Shown piece by piece: positions 41,550-52,879 of a stretch of 64,000 nt of DNA (position 1 is the stretch's first letter; each line of letters begins with the position of its first letter). The notes below the pieces were generated by a model. That model saw only the letters and a list, made by a program, of their open reading frames with translations. It was not told the DNA's origin and did not search any database. A program made the translations under genes and the position numbers. The stretch comes from Heterobilharzia americana (taxonomy: Eukaryota; Platyhelminthes; Trematoda; Strigeidida; Schistosomatidae). The stretch covers positions 160,059,276 through 160,123,275 of the forward strand of contig OX104127.1 of the NCBI GenBank assembly GCA_944470555.2. The letters are read 5' to 3'.

Positions 41550-41945
41550 TTATTCATCGTAGACTGACATCAGTTGGAGGGATAAAAGAAACCTGGAAGC
41601 ACTGGACAGCTGTTTCGTCCGACTAGTATATAACTCCTTAGAAGTGCGTATCCACGACTTCAGCAGCCAGGGATCGGACCCGTGACCTTCAGGTTCTGTG
41701 GCCACCATGTTACCATTGAGCTGGCCATTGGGTCACAATCCAATCGTCCATATTTTCAACTATTGTTAGCTCACAATATAGCGCAACCGCCACCTAATGT
41801 CATCGTTGAGTAACTGTCCTCACGACCATCAGGCTTTGCCCCCACCAGTTACGACTTCTCATTGGAACTTCGGGAATCATTTATCGAAGCTAGTCACCAA
41901 TGAGCACTAGTTCAATTGAATTTTGAGGGAGTTGTGTGAAGTTGG
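41550..41945 (-). mobile_element. S2 repeat, minus half of a head-to-head pair
   Basis: Nearly the same layout and sequence as 4363-4740, including the extension 'CATCAGGCTTTGCCCCCACC' and 'GAGCACTAGTTCAATTGAATTTTGAGGGAG'. Confidence 0.78.
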
Positions 41946-42335
41946 AAATATTTCAAGTTGTTATTCATCCTAGACTAACATCAGTCGGAGGAACAAAGGA
42001 AACCTGGGAGTACTGGACATATGTTTCGTCCTAGTATGTTACTCTTTAGCAGAGCTAGCAGAAGTTGTTAATATGGATGTTTGGATGCTGACCTAATGGC
42101 CAGCTCAACGGTAACGTGCTGGCCACAGAACCTGAAGGTCGCTGGTTTGATCCCTGGGGGGTGGGGGTCGTAGGTGCGCACTTCTGAGGAGTTGCATACT
42201 AGGTGGACGAAACAGCTGTCCAGTGCTCCCAGATTTCCTTTTGTTCCCCCCAACTGATGTCAATCTACGATGAATAACAGCTTGAAATTTTTCCAAATCC
42301 TCACAACTCCCTCAAAATTCAATTAAACTTGTATA
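41946..42335 (+). mobile_element. S2 repeats: short reversed piece followed by a plus unit
   Basis: 41966-42058 is a reversed S2 3' body ('GGAACAAAGGAAACCTGGGAG', 'TTTCGTCCTAGTATG'). From 42059 a plus unit has the head 'CAGCTCAACGGTAACGTGCTGG', B-box-like 'GGTTTGATCCC' and body to 'ACAACTCCCTCAAAATTCAA'. The 61- and 63-codon minus frames over it are incidental. Confidence 0.72.
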
Positions 42336-42825
42336 AGTTTACACTACGATCTGAAAATTCTTTAATTAACCTGCTCATGTCATCTCCAACTCTAAAGAGT
42401 TGACATACACTTATGACAGCAAGTAAATTTGAAGAACTGACATGAGAAAATTCATTCAGTTCATTGAGCAAATCCACAAAAATCTATGCTTAAAAGGATT
42501 TTTCAAATTCTAATACTGTACATTTAGCTGTCAGACACTTCGTAGACAAAGGAATTTAGGTTGAAGTCTCTACTACTTTCAAATTAATAAACGTACAGAA
42601 AATGCCTAGATTACTCCACTTGGAGGAAACGATAGCTAATATTGTATTAAGTCTCTTTCGAATAGTTTTCGACAATTAGCTACATTAAGATGTATCCAAT
42701 TTTAAACTTCAATGCATGTTTAGTCACCGTGAAAGTATACATGCCTTTCGCATATTCGACAGGTACCTATAAAATCAGGCACTTAATGTATTTTTGAGAT
42801 GAATGAGGATTTTAACATCAGTTAG
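42336..42825. other. Unassigned AT-rich intron sequence
   Basis: No recognised gene or repeat. Confidence 0.4.
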
Positions 42826-43460
42826 GGAACCATTGAAAATCTGGAAGTATCGAACAGCTTTTTCGTTCTAGTATGGAACTTCTCAGCAGTACGCACCCAT
42901 GACCCGGTTAGGGATCGAACCCAAGACCTTTGGGTTAACCATTCAGCCACTGGGTCGTTTTCCAGTGGTTCACAATTTCCAACTTCTGTCAATTCACGAC
43001 ATAGCGCGACTATCACCAAAGGTCTTCAGTTAACATCAGATTCACTTCCGAATGGTTGGCACTACAGGTCACAGCTTCTCATTACAACTTCATGATATCC
43101 ATCTGGAAGCAAGTCACTAATGAGCACTATACAGTAATGTATTTTTCAGATGAATGGGGATTTTAATACTACTTCTAGATTAAAATGCCTATTCATCTCA
43201 AAAATGCATTGCTGTGTAGTGCTCACTAGTGACTAGAAGTATCGAACAACGTTTTCGTCCTAGTATGGAATACCTCAGTGGTATACACTTAAGATCAGGA
43301 CAGGAATTGAACATGCAGAAGGTGAAGGTCTTGGCTTTTATCCTTGAGGGGGGGGGGCACGGGTGCGCACTGCTGAAGATTCCCTTATTAGAACTAAGCA
43401 ACTGTCCAGTGCTCCCAGGTTTCCAGTGTTTCTCCAAATCATGTCAGTCCATGATGAATA
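42826..43460. mobile_element. S2 repeats, minus unit then mixed plus and minus pieces
   Basis: The minus unit is 42826-43035 ('GGATCGAACCCAAGACCTTTGGG' reversed head). 43195-43300 is another reversed piece. 43310-43460 reads plus ('GGTGCGCACTGCTGAAGATTCC', 'CAACTGTCCAGTGCTCCCAGG') with a G9 run at about 43350. Confidence 0.6.
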
Positions 43461-43535
43461 CCGACCTTAAGCTAATAAATAAATCCCTACAAAACTTTGA
43501 ATTGATATATTTTCCTTAAAATGACCAGTTGCAGC

Positions 43536-44000
43536 TACGTGGTTGAAAGTAATCAACAGGATACCTTGAGCCTAGGTCTCACGTTTATTGTCACTCGTCA
43601 GCAGTATTATCTACTTTGCTTGTCATCCTAACACATGTAGTAAACAGACTGAAATGGGGTCATATTCCACCACAATGCCTAAGTTTACTCACCTATTCTG
43701 AGATCTCTTCAGTGACTAAGCAGTAGATCTAATCCAGTAGTACAAAAGATTAACTGCGATCTGAACAGCTCAGGTGTAACATCCCCGAATGCAACAGTTC
43801 ATGATGTAGGTGTGTGGTTCTCTCGACTACATCAATTCTCTTGAGGTTCCAGGCACACTTTGCTGGAGACTCCCAACAAGTAAAAAAGTTAGATCTACCT
43901 TAGCTTCCTGAAGGTCGCCTATAACTATCTAACATCAATCAAAAAGTGACGTGATATTAAGTTTCCTATCATAACGACCACGTTACAAATTGACTAATAA
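43536..44000 (-). mobile_element. S4 repeat, degenerate
   Basis: 'GTTGAAAGTAATCAACAGGATACC' and 'GTCACTCGTCAGCAGTATTAT' correspond to the S4 body. Further right, 'CTGCGATCTGAACAGCTC' resembles the decayed copy at about 915. Confidence 0.4.
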
Positions 44001-44165
44001 AATTCGATCAGCATTCAGAATTCGACAGCATGAAGTCTATTACTCTCTAGTGAATAATCATTGTATTTAATGAATAGCTTATTTCATTTTTTCATTGTAT
44101 AAATTAAACAGTTAATGAAACTTTCTGTGAAGCAAGTAGACTAAGAGTTGAATATTTATGTTGTG

Positions 44166-44958
44166 TAGTTAGAAACTGTCTTCGTTGTATTTTATTTTTG
44201 GAGCTAGGTTGTTTAATCGTGAAGCTTTCATCGTCTTGCTAGACAGCAATATCATCAGCATCAACTTCACTATGAAGTGAACTGTCAATATCTCCAAGTC
44301 AGTGATTTAGTAGCTTGCTCTGACGATGTGGTCTATGGTTGGTTGTTTCCTTCAATTAACTGTATTGATTCTCCTGTTGGCTGTTCCTCCACTTGACCTC
44401 TGACCCTCTGTCCTTCATCATTTTTCTCACTAGTTGATAGAATGGGTCTATGTCTGTACATTTATTGATTACTGACTGACTGAAGTGAATGCCAAGCGTC
44501 TATAAATTCTCTGATGATATTCTTTGTGTTCACTCTCTCCATCCAACACTTCTACATTGTCGAAATTCAATTGAATTCATGCCCATAATTATTCACATGC
44601 ATTGAAATGAGTGATGAAATGTCGTGACATTTAATAGCCAACTGGTGGTCATGTAGACGAAGGTGAAGAGGGTGACCACTTTCTTCAATATAGTGTTGAC
44701 TACAGTTATTGCAGTTGACTTTGTAAATGATATTCAGTTTGTCTTCTTTGATTGTTGTTGCATGCTTTGGTCTACACAATAGTGTTTGTAGGGAATTTCT
44801 TGGTTAATGAGACATATCAATTGCACCGTGTGGTCTCAGTAATCTTGTCATGATTTTTGATATGTGTGTTCTTTATGTATGGTAGGACGATGCGTTTATT
44901 GATTTGTGTTGATGACTTTGTAGTTGAAGATGTACGGGGTAGGCATTTTGTAATAAAG
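44166..44958 (-). mobile_element. Penelope P1 fragment, minus part of an inverted chimera
   Basis: P1 terminal block, 3' non-coding part, GIY-YIG and linker, ending at 'GGTAGGCATTTTGTAATAAAG' (44958), where it is joined to P1 sequence of the opposite direction. Confidence 0.78.
44567..44779 (-). pseudogene. P1 GIY-YIG endonuclease with altered core
   Basis: The 70-codon minus frame has IIYKVNCNNCSQHYIEESGH, nearly the same as 40490-40702 and with the same glycine-to-glutamate and arginine-to-histidine changes. Otherwise the domain is well kept up to NNYGHEFN. It has a stop just after, as in the other copies. It belongs to a fragment that lost the reverse transcriptase. Confidence 0.78.
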
Positions 44959-45216
44959 TTTCGCAGAGGAACAGACAAGAGAAAAGTCTATATAGTCAAT
45001 GACAGAACAATCGAAGGAAACAACCAATCATAGACCACATTGTCAAAGCAAGCTACTAAATCACTGACGTAGAGATATTGACTGTTCACTTCATAGAAAA
45101 GTTGATACTGACGTTATCGCTGTCTAGCAAGACGATGAAAACTTCACGATTAAACAACCCGTGTTCAGAGAACACAATAGAACCAAAACCGTCAACCTGA
45201 GCTAAAAAATACTCTC
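44959..45216 (+). mobile_element. Penelope P1 3' end, plus part of an inverted chimera
   Basis: It begins mid-element ('CGCAGAGGAACAGACAAGAG') and ends with the longer form of the right terminus ('ACCGTCAACCTGAGCTAAAAAATACTC'). Confidence 0.75.
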
Positions 45217-45264
45217 CTTTGGTTAGAAGATGTATTCTTATCTTTGTTTTGAGATAGCAGATTT

Positions 45265-45425
45265 TTAGTACTGAGACTGGATGATGATTAAGGATGAAAG
45301 GAAGATCTGATCTGCGGCCGGATACGAATCAGCGACCACAGGGTTTCTGGTCCATTGCTGTACCAACTGAGCTACAAGGTCTAACTGCTGACCAGATTTT
45401 TATTTTACCTTTAATATTTATCCAC
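45265..45425 (-). mobile_element. S3 tRNA-like SINE
   Basis: Reversed head 'TACCAACTGAGCTACAAGG' (A-box-like), 'GGATACGAATCAGCGACC' (B-box-like) and the body 'AAAATAAAAATCTGGTCAGC'. Confidence 0.65.
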
Positions 45426-45521
45426 TAAGAGTTTCAAATTGCCAACCCAACACAGATCTTCTTTCCTACATAAAAATGTATATACTTTCGCTTATGATGT
45501 TGATGTTATTGGTTCATCTAG

Positions 45522-45627
45522 GTAACACCTATCAACCATCCAGACTGTACTGCAACAATGCAAATGTTTGCTAATTTCAATGAACTAGCATATGAAGTGA
45601 ATGAAGTGAAACGATGGAAAGATTTAT
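45522..45627 (+). CDS. RhoGEF exon 5: end of DH domain
   Basis: The acceptor is TTCATCTAG and the donor T|GTAAGT. The exon starts in phase 0 directly after the LLKE of exon 4 and gives VTPINHPD, followed by NFNELAYEVNEVKRWKDL. The family pattern here is 'TP..HPD...L..A......I...IN..KRR.D', the last long DH helix. The exon ends in phase 1, and its final T joins GT of exon 6 to make cysteine. A LINE family A copy starts about 190 bases downstream. Confidence 0.9.
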
Positions 45628-46378
45628 GTAAGTATTCTATTGTAATTGTTAACTCTATTGACTAATTGTACAGAGTGTTATATCTCGCTGTATACCATTT
45701 TAATTTTTGTCGATTTTGAGTAATTTTAAAGTAGGAACAAATGGATCTGAAGATTGTTCAACACTAAAATTTACTGTTTTCTCAGAATTTCGTTGAATAG
45801 ATAAAAAATTTTTCGGGATTTTGTTATTATCATTTGTCGCTTAGGTTACTAGTGGAACATAGGGCTTCAGTAGAACATAGCCATTTCACTCTCTTCTATC
45901 CAGTCTCTTTAATCTGGCTGCACAACTGCTCACAAGCTTTCGTTTCTTCCTAACACCATCTCCTCCATGTCACACTCGGATACCCAATTCGTCATTTCCC
46001 ACTTGGGTTCCACTCCACAGCCTGAACTCGCCAGTGATTTCTCCGAATAGTCATCTCAGTGTATGTCCAATCGAATCCATCTCCAATTTCTTCCTCTCTA
46101 GATTTGTTGGGTGATAGGTTCGTTGGTTCGTTGCAGGCCAGAGTTTATTTGTTGCGTATCCTTTCAGGCTATTTGACCTGATTCTCAGTATCCAGAGAGT
46201 GTAGGCGGTAGCTGTTGATGAATGTTTGTAGTTTGTTGGAAATGTTTTTTGTGACGCGTCAAGTTCCTGAACTACATAAAAGTACTGACTTCCTTGAGTG
46301 AATGCGTGTTGAAAATCCGGATCTTGTTCACCCTTTATGCTGCACAGCAGTGCAGTATATCTCTACACTGATTTCAGA

Positions 46379-46618
46379 TTATTGAAAGAAGGCATGTCTT
46401 GCTATCTTTCCGACCTTGACTGCTTTGACGTCTCCATCTTTGCCACCTGTAGTTGAAACGATGCTGCCTAGAAATGTGAAAGAGGGTGCTTCCTTTAGGT
46501 TTCTCCTATTGATGATGATGAGTGTTTGTTGATGTTTTTGTTGTTGTTTGGTTACCTTCTTCACCTGTGTCTTCTCGACTTTCATTTGAAGTCTCGTCTT
46601 CGCTGCTACTCCCATCAC
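46379..46618 (-). pseudogene. LINE family A thumb fragment
   Basis: The 79-codon frame reads GVAAKTRLQMKVEKTQVKKV and SFTFLGSIVSTTGGKDGDVK. It is nearly the same protein as 36317-36610 on the other strand, so these two copies are close relatives within family A. It starts after a frame slip just downstream of the palm's catalytic box. Confidence 0.72.
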
Positions 46619-47427
46619 CTTATTGGTTTTTGCCTGTAGATCTTCGAGTTTGTGTTACAAGACATTAGACATATATCATAATCACCTAAATCAAAATCTT
46701 CTACAGTCTTTTCATCTGTCTTGTGTATGATCATCTCCTCACAGCTTCTCACAGTTCGCTGCATCATCTAGTCAACCTTAATCAGGAAGATGATCCGTGA
46801 TAGTAGGTGGCAACCTTATCTTACTCCCGTCTTCACTTCAAGTCCTTTACTGAGCTTTGCATTGTGAATCACTTGGTATTTACCATCACACAACTGTTGA
46901 ATGAGTCAGCCTGTTCCCGTAGCAACTTTGAATCCAGAGCATCCTTTAGTCTCTCCACGATGATGGAGCCTAATATTTTGCTTTGGGTGGACAACAGCAT
47001 GATCCCTCTCCAGTTCCTGCAAAGACTCAGGCCTCCCTTGTTTCGGAGTTTGACAACGTAGCCCTTCTTCCAGTCGATCAGCAGCTACCTTCCCTTCCTT
47101 CCTTCCTTCCTTCAAAACCTCCTGCAGTAGTGGTGTGGTGTCACCATGTCCCTGTTGTCTCTGTGTCCGTTTTCAGTGATTCTAGTGGAATTCCATTTGA
47201 TCCTGCTGCTTTCCCGGATTTCAGTGACTTTGTGGCGTTCACGACTTCACTTCTGCTTTTGTCGGAGGGTTTGAGTTGACTGATAGTTCTGTGACTGGAC
47301 TGCCGGTGATATTTCTGGACGAGTTGTAGGAGGTGGTGATGGTGATGATGGTCGATTGAAGAGTTTTTCGAAGTGGTCAGCCCACCATTTCCTTTGTTTC
47401 TACTCCTCGGTAACTGAGTTTCCTTCA

Positions 47428-47709
47428 CTATCTTTCTTTGGTCTCATCTGTGTTGATCTCTTCGTTTCCAGGTAGTAAGCTGATTATTTGATATAATGTT
47501 ATCAGATCTCTTCCTCTCCTACCTGCAGCCTGTTCTGCTTCACTTGCAAGTGTGTCATAGAAGTATCTGATGTCTTTCCACTCACTCTTCTTCACTTCCT
47601 TGTTGATTGTTTTATATGTTGTTTTCAGTTTCTCTTTGAGTTGTTCATCCGAGTGCTGCACTGATTCATCTTCTGTTTCACCATCTTTTTCTCCTTCCTC
47701 TTTCAGCAT
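47428..47709 (-). pseudogene. LINE family A linker between endonuclease and reverse transcriptase
   Basis: The 93-codon frame (KLKTTYKTINKEVKKSEWKD, RYFYDTLASEAEQAAGRRGR) is the charged helical linker typical of RTE-like proteins ahead of the fingers domain. It continues to the left in 47141-47428 (KSLKSGKAAGSNGIPLESLK) after a frame change. Confidence 0.7.
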
Positions 47710-48305
47710 CCATGTATCGGTGGAGATCCATTCCTTGTCTTGCTACTTTTTCCTTTCTGATACTTTTATGCAGGTTTCCTTCCACTTCGCTTTCACAGAT
47801 TTCTCATGTTCTTCCACGCAGGTTTCTTCGGGAATTTCGCTTATTGTTTCTCTTTTTTCCTGATGGTTGACGACGCGAAGATCTTTGTAGTTTCGTTCTT
47901 CAAATTCCGTTCTGGATATTGAACTTGATCTGTGGTCTATCACCAGCTTCTTTGAAGACTTTCAACTTGATTTTGAAGATAGATTCCTTGCACTAGATAA
48001 TGAGTGGTGTAATCCGACATCTGTTCCTCTTCTTGATCTTGTGTCCAGTAGGCCGCATCCTTCACTTTCTTCAGATTGAGATGAAGTCGATCTGACTTTT
48101 ACTGTGTCCATCTGGTGAAATCTATGTTACTTTATGAATACCCTTGTGTTTGTACACACTGCCTCCCGTCATCGAGTCCTTGAATGCTCAGAAATCTACA
48201 AGCAGTTCTCCATTCTGATTCATTTCTCCGAGCGCTTCTCGACCTATGATAAGTTCTCTTCCTGTATTGTCGGCTCCCAGTTTAGTGTTCATTTCACCCC
48301 ACCCA

Positions 48306-48634
48306 TTAGAATATTGATGTTACCATCTGGATTCTGTTCTCGTCAATTATTGATTGCAGTTGTCTGTAAATTTCCTCCTTCTTCTCTTGGTCTGCTGAAT
48401 TATCTGTAGGTGCGTAGAGTAACATTGCATGATTGTAACTTTCCTTCCTTTTGAGTTGAACTTTACTGTCATGATCTTGATCCTGGGGGAGATTGGTTCC
48501 CACTGCATGAGAGCCTTTGATGCTGTTGGGGACGTCGTGATAACCACTCCGCATTTTATTGTGCTCGTGTTTTGTCTGAATGACAAAATCTGAGTACATT
48601 GTTGACTGTCCAGTTGACAGTTGGTAGAGTCCAC
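48306..48634 (-). pseudogene. LINE family A endonuclease fragments
   Basis: Two overlapping minus frames (48306-48599 and 48347-48634) share the endonuclease between them. One has the 'YSDFVIQTKHEHNKM' and 'LYAPTDNSADQEKKEEIYRQ' segments, the other 'SKALMQWEPISPRIKIMTVK'. A frameshift near 48530 divides them. 'YAPT' is the conserved strand motif of APE-type nucleases in LINEs. Confidence 0.72.
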
Positions 48635-49059
48635 TTCCCTTCCATCTGCTTTCGCAGGTTCAAAGCACTTCTATGCCATACCTTCTCATCTCTTCTGGAA
48701 TCTAGGAAGCCTTGCTAGGTTCAGACACTGTTTGGACATCCCATGTCTCCATTTTTATTTTCGCTTTCATCGAGAGAAGACAGGACACATCGGCCGACTG
48801 GCTTTCCGAAGGCTTTCACCAACCAGAGTCATTTCGTCTCTCCGGTTCCAGCGAGGAACGAGTTTCATTTTATTTTCTACATTTTCTTTGTATTTTGATG
48901 TTTCTTTAGCGATTGGATTGATTTTACGGGGTAGGGTTGCTAGCCTTATGCCCAACCTTCCCTCTTTATCCGGGCTTAGGACCGGCTAGTAACTAGTGGA
49001 ACTAGGCAAGGTTATTTAGGGACCCAGTGGTATGAAAATCAATCACCAGTGATCTGTTC

Positions 49060-49500
49060 ATATTCTTCATGTTAGATGGTGAAAGTTAATCCATGGGAAG
49101 CCCTGCACTACCTAAGTTTTGTACTTTTTAACACTCATCAGAAAGACATAGCTACAATCATGAACAAACTGGTATTCGTAATATGATTAGAACCCGTGTG
49201 TTGCTAAGTTTTAAATTCACATACTTAACGAATAAGCTATCCAGGTTGAATTGTTGTAAACATTCTACATCAGTGTGTTATATGACACGTCCCTCATTTG
49301 AGGATCGGCAGGAAGCCCTGACTTATATTTCATCAATAAGGCCCATCCATAACCTTGACTGGACTGATATCCCATCTGAGATTTGAATCCGCATTCTTCA
49401 GTGTTGTAGTTAGAGACGTTTTCACTAAGCTGTTCAGACAGTAACTAACCTCCTCCACGGCAAGATTACATTCACTGATTGTTTACCCTTCAGTGACCAT
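49060..49500 (-). mobile_element. S4 repeats, two degenerate units in tandem
   Basis: Unit 1 is 49060-49230 ('GAAAGTTAATCCATGGGAAGCCC'). Unit 2 is 49300-49500 ('GATCGGCAGGAAGCCCTGAC', 'GAGATTTGAATCCGCATTCTTCAGTG', 'CACTAAGCTGTTCAGACAG'), with remains of both tRNA boxes in reverse. Confidence 0.6.
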
Positions 49501-49542
49501 TCACTGTGTAAAAAAATGGTGAAATTTGAATTCTACCTACAG

Positions 49543-49657
49543 GAAGAAGAATTCTGAATCAGTGAGTTATGAATCCCAATGTTTTGCACTCTCCGATTCA
49601 GTTTTTGCAAATGGACATCAAGATAAGATTGTTTTAACTTTAAACTTTCCATTATCT
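49543..49657 (+). other. Exon-like segment with splice-like borders in intron 5
   Basis: It is bordered by TTCTACCTACAG and GTAAGT and open for 38 codons in one frame (NSESVSYESQCFALSDSVF). If spliced after exon 5 at its strong donor, the junction makes T+GA, a stop, and the 115-base length would also shift exon 6. Exons 5 and 6 join in frame without it. It is either a chance segment or a cassette that ends translation. Confidence 0.25.
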
Positions 49658-49779
49658 GTAAGTATATTTGCATTTACATCGTTTTCTCATCGAATTTAGT
49701 CTTCTGACACACAATCAAAGTAATTATCTTGAATTTTATTACCATATTGAAGGTCTTCAATTTTTCTTAAACCAACCAA

Positions 49780-50045
49780 TCAACTTTTAACATTATTGAC
49801 ACACATTTTATCCTATATGAGAATCGTCAACTGGATATACTTGCCCCTCAGTGAGTAATTTTGTTCTTAAATAGGGTGAAATGCGTCACCTTCGTTCTAC
49901 TACATGATAATATTCTACATTAATGTCAAGATTGAAAATACAGGCAATATCATTGTATCTGCACCGTGTACCAATGGTAACGGATTATTACGGTTCAATC
50001 GGCCCTGTAAATTGTACAAGCTATTACATTAACATAACCAGTCAA
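49780..50045 (+). mobile_element. S1 fragments
   Basis: 49800-49870 is a reversed hammerhead and spacer remnant ('GAGAATCGTCAACTGGATATAC', 'CTCAGTGAGTAATTTTGTTC'). 49865-50040 is a plus hammerhead end and tail ('AGGGTGAAATGCGTCACC', 'CAGGCAATATCATTGTATC'). Confidence 0.5.
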
Positions 50046-50420
50046 CTTCTCAGATATACATCAATTCTTAAAAGTTGAAAGCGTAGGTAGTTATATCCAG
50101 AAAAAAGATTTGAAACAATATTCAGCATGAATAAACACTGATTTTCTCGGTGTTATCAAATAAATTAATCGTTTTTATGTATACAATAATTACTATCAAT
50201 TATTGAGACAGTTTTAGTATTTAACTAAGCATCCTCACTATTCTGTAAGTTGAGTAATTAGAAAGGTATTTCCAATGTGAATGTAAAATGTAAATTTGTT
50301 TCAACTGAGGTTTCACTAATAGCTTTATCGAAGTTATAGTAAACCCGAATTTATAATATCCTCCACGCTTGTATATCATAACTTGACTAGTCTTCTTCTC
50401 CATCAATCATTCTGCGTTCT
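50046..50420. other. Unassigned AT-rich intron sequence
   Basis: No recognised gene or repeat. Confidence 0.35.
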
Positions 50421-51710
50421 CAGAATTGTAGAATAAAGATGATATCCACTTGTAGTGTGTTGTGTATGAATTACAGATTGAGATTTGTATGTACACACAT
50501 GTGCTGGTGATAGTTCATATCGCCTTGATGTATGTTGGTTATGTGAGTAGGTGGAAGTGGGTTGAGACCAAGTGAAACTAACTACCTTTTACTCTCTCAT
50601 TCCTTCCTGTTTAGACACTTATGATTCCACTCTGTATATGAAGAGATTGTGTTATGAGACATTCTTTATCATTTATAAAGCCACATTTCTGAATAATAAT
50701 TTCGATATTATCAAAGTTGACCTTGTGATCTGAAACCATGACATGTAGAGGTGCGGTCGGTGTGTTTTCAAGTATTTTCAGTTCCACTGGATTTCTAGGG
50801 GGTCAGGTGGAAGCTCTTTGGTGTTCATCTTTCACGTTAAGTTTGTCCTATGTATATCGCATCGTAGTCTAAGTACTTTATCTTATAAACACCACTGGAT
50901 GGTGAATCCTAGAGGGATCTTGTCCTTCGAATGAACTAAGATGCTCTGTAATGTGTATCTGATGTTCTGTAGAACATTCTGATGATATTGTATTTGTTGA
51001 GCATTCTCCTAATCTCATCCTATATATATGATCTCCAAGGGATAAGTATTGTTGAGGAGCATGACTTAAGAGTAGTTCTACAATCTAATTTAATGGTATT
51101 TTCCAGTTTGCGAATGAATTTTACGTTACTGGTGTATTTGGTCTTCTTAAGAGACTGGAGGCAACAAAAACTTTCAAACTAATTAAATGTGATGAGTTGA
51201 AGTCTAAATATTTGTTCGAATACGTTACCTTCTTGAAAATAGTTATACCTAAATGTCCATTTTGTTTCCGCTTATCAGGACAATCAAGGAGAGGCAGTTA
51301 CTTCTTATCCCTTTATTTCTGTAGGCTGAACTTGATACTAGGAGAATCTAGGGTTCAGCTCATTCAAGAATACCTAGTATAAGTTACGTTTTAAAATTAC
51401 AAATGTGTCATTCAACATATTTCGGCCAGAGTTTTGGGTTTATTAAGTGAGTGGAGACCCTTTCCTCGAATTGACTCATAAATAAGTTAGCTACTATAAG
51501 TGAAGCAGGTGAACCCACAGCAACACCTTCACTTTGTCTATATAGTTTCCCTTTATATGTGATGTGAGTAGTCTCTAAGCAGAATTTTAGAGCCTTGATG
51601 ATGTCACTCGTATTCAGTCGACATCCTTCTCCCAAATGACGTGTCTTATTCCAATAAATTAGTATTAATAACTGAGCTACCACAAACTGAAATACTGGTA
51701 TGAAAGAGAA
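50421..51710 (-). mobile_element. Penelope P3 fragment (reverse transcriptase and 3' part)
   Basis: The minus strand encodes the end of a Penelope-type reverse transcriptase (51408-51683). Further left are remains of thumb and GIY-YIG regions in several frames ('YKIKYLDYDAIYIGQT'-like at about 50850-50890). It differs in sequence from P1 and P2. Confidence 0.6.
51408..51683 (-). pseudogene. P3 reverse transcriptase palm fragment
   Basis: The 91-codon frame has DIIKALKFCLETTHITYKGK, then LYRQSEGVAVGSPASLIVAN. This is the Penelope/reverse transcriptase block '...F.F.G..Y.Q..G.AMGSPLSP..AN', with VAVGSPAS replacing AMGSPLS. It continues LFMSQFEERV and ends before the Y-x-D-D box (KYVE, stop). 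The family is clearly Penelope-type. The copy is a truncated, inactive piece. Confidence 0.75.
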
Positions 51711-51721
51711 TTCATGACACG

Positions 51722-52862
51722 CTATTATTACTAATATTGTTATTATTATAACCTTGGGTTCCTAGTGGAAAATAGGGCTTCAGTACCACTTCCCCATTAC
51801 ACTCTATTCTCTGCACTATTTCCAACCTCACTACACCAATGCCCACAACCTCTCATTTCTTCCTCACACCATCTCCTCCATGTCACCCTCACCTCGCACG
51901 CCAAACTCCTCGTCTCCCATCTGCCTTCCATTACACCAACTGGTCTGGCACGTGATGTCACCAATCGGCCTTCCCCATGCATGCCCAATCCATCTACACT
52001 TCCTCCCTCTGCATATTTGTTGCACAATAGCTACTTGCTTGGTTCGTTACCAGCCACGGGGAGCTCCTTCTTGCTTATTCTCATTATTCTGACTGTCTGA
52101 GCTTCAGTAAAGAGCCAGCGTTGGCAGTTGTTGATGGATATCTGTAGTTTGTTGGAAATGCTTTTCGTAATGCGTCAAGTCTCTCAATCACCATATAGAA
52201 TCACTGATTCGACTGAATTGGTGTTGAAAATTCGGATGTTGTTCACACTTTATGCTGAGTGCACAACATGTCCACACCGATTTCAGGTTGATGAATGCCT
52301 GTCCTGCTGTCCTTCGGATTCTGGCTGCTTTGACATCCTCGTCAGTGCCTGTGTCACCTGTAGTTGAAACGATGTTGCCTAGGTAGGTGAAAGAGACAAC
52401 TTCCTTCACGTTTCTCCCATTGGTGGTGATTGGAGTTTGGTTTTGTTATTGGTTGAGTATCTTCATCACCTGTGTGTTCTCTAGGTTCACTTGAAGTCCC
52501 ATCTTCGCTGCTCTGCCCTGTCTCTTCTGTCAACTTGTTAGATTTCGCCTGTAGATCTTCAAGTTTGTGTGACATTGGACATGAATCATCATCAGCGAAA
52601 TCGAAATCTTCTATAACCTTACCGTGGTTCATCGTATCTCCCTCTTCTCGCTCCTCACTGTTTGTTGCATGATCCAGTCGACCACAAACAGGAAGGTTAT
52701 GGGTAGTGGTAGACAGCCTTGTTTTACTCCTGTCTTCACTTCACTTCAAATATATCACTGAGCTCCCCGTTGTGAATTGCTTGGTATGTGGCGTTTTCTT
52801 ATAGTTGTTGAATTTGTTCGATAAAGATTGTGGTATTTCGTAGTGTTGAAATTCATCTCATA
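51722..52862 (-). mobile_element. LINE family A copy, 5'-truncated (member of a young trio)
   Basis: 'CCTTGGGTTCCTAGTGGAAAATAG' follows a TTATTATTA tail. C-terminal, thumb and palm zones follow. Its 76-codon stretch at 51797-52027 is the same, residue for residue, as that at 57225-57455 on the other strand. Confidence 0.82.
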
Positions 52863-52879
52863 GCTTACCATAATTGCAT

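Larger units (their letters stand above)
45816..49018 (-). mobile_element. LINE family A, near full length
   Basis: The 3' signature 'CGCTTAGGTTACTAGTGGAAC' is at 45838. It then runs through all coding zones to the 5' leader ending 'GCTTAGGACCGGCTAGTAACTAGTGG'. The layout is the same as 21538-24940. The frame is broken repeatedly (for example at about 46620, 47115, 47430 and 48300). Confidence 0.85.

Noticed and set aside
49543..49657. Constitutive RhoGEF exon between exons 5 and 6
   Set aside because: Using the consensus donors it breaks the frame (TGA at the junction), while exons 5 and 6 join in frame without it. Rescue needs weaker donors four bases downstream at two places. Kept only as a low-confidence exon-like segment.
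51765..52100. Serine/proline-rich plus-strand frames repeated at 57152-57505 and 59479-59832
   Set aside because: They recur because LINE A copies recur. The coding sense of the element is the opposite strand in each case.
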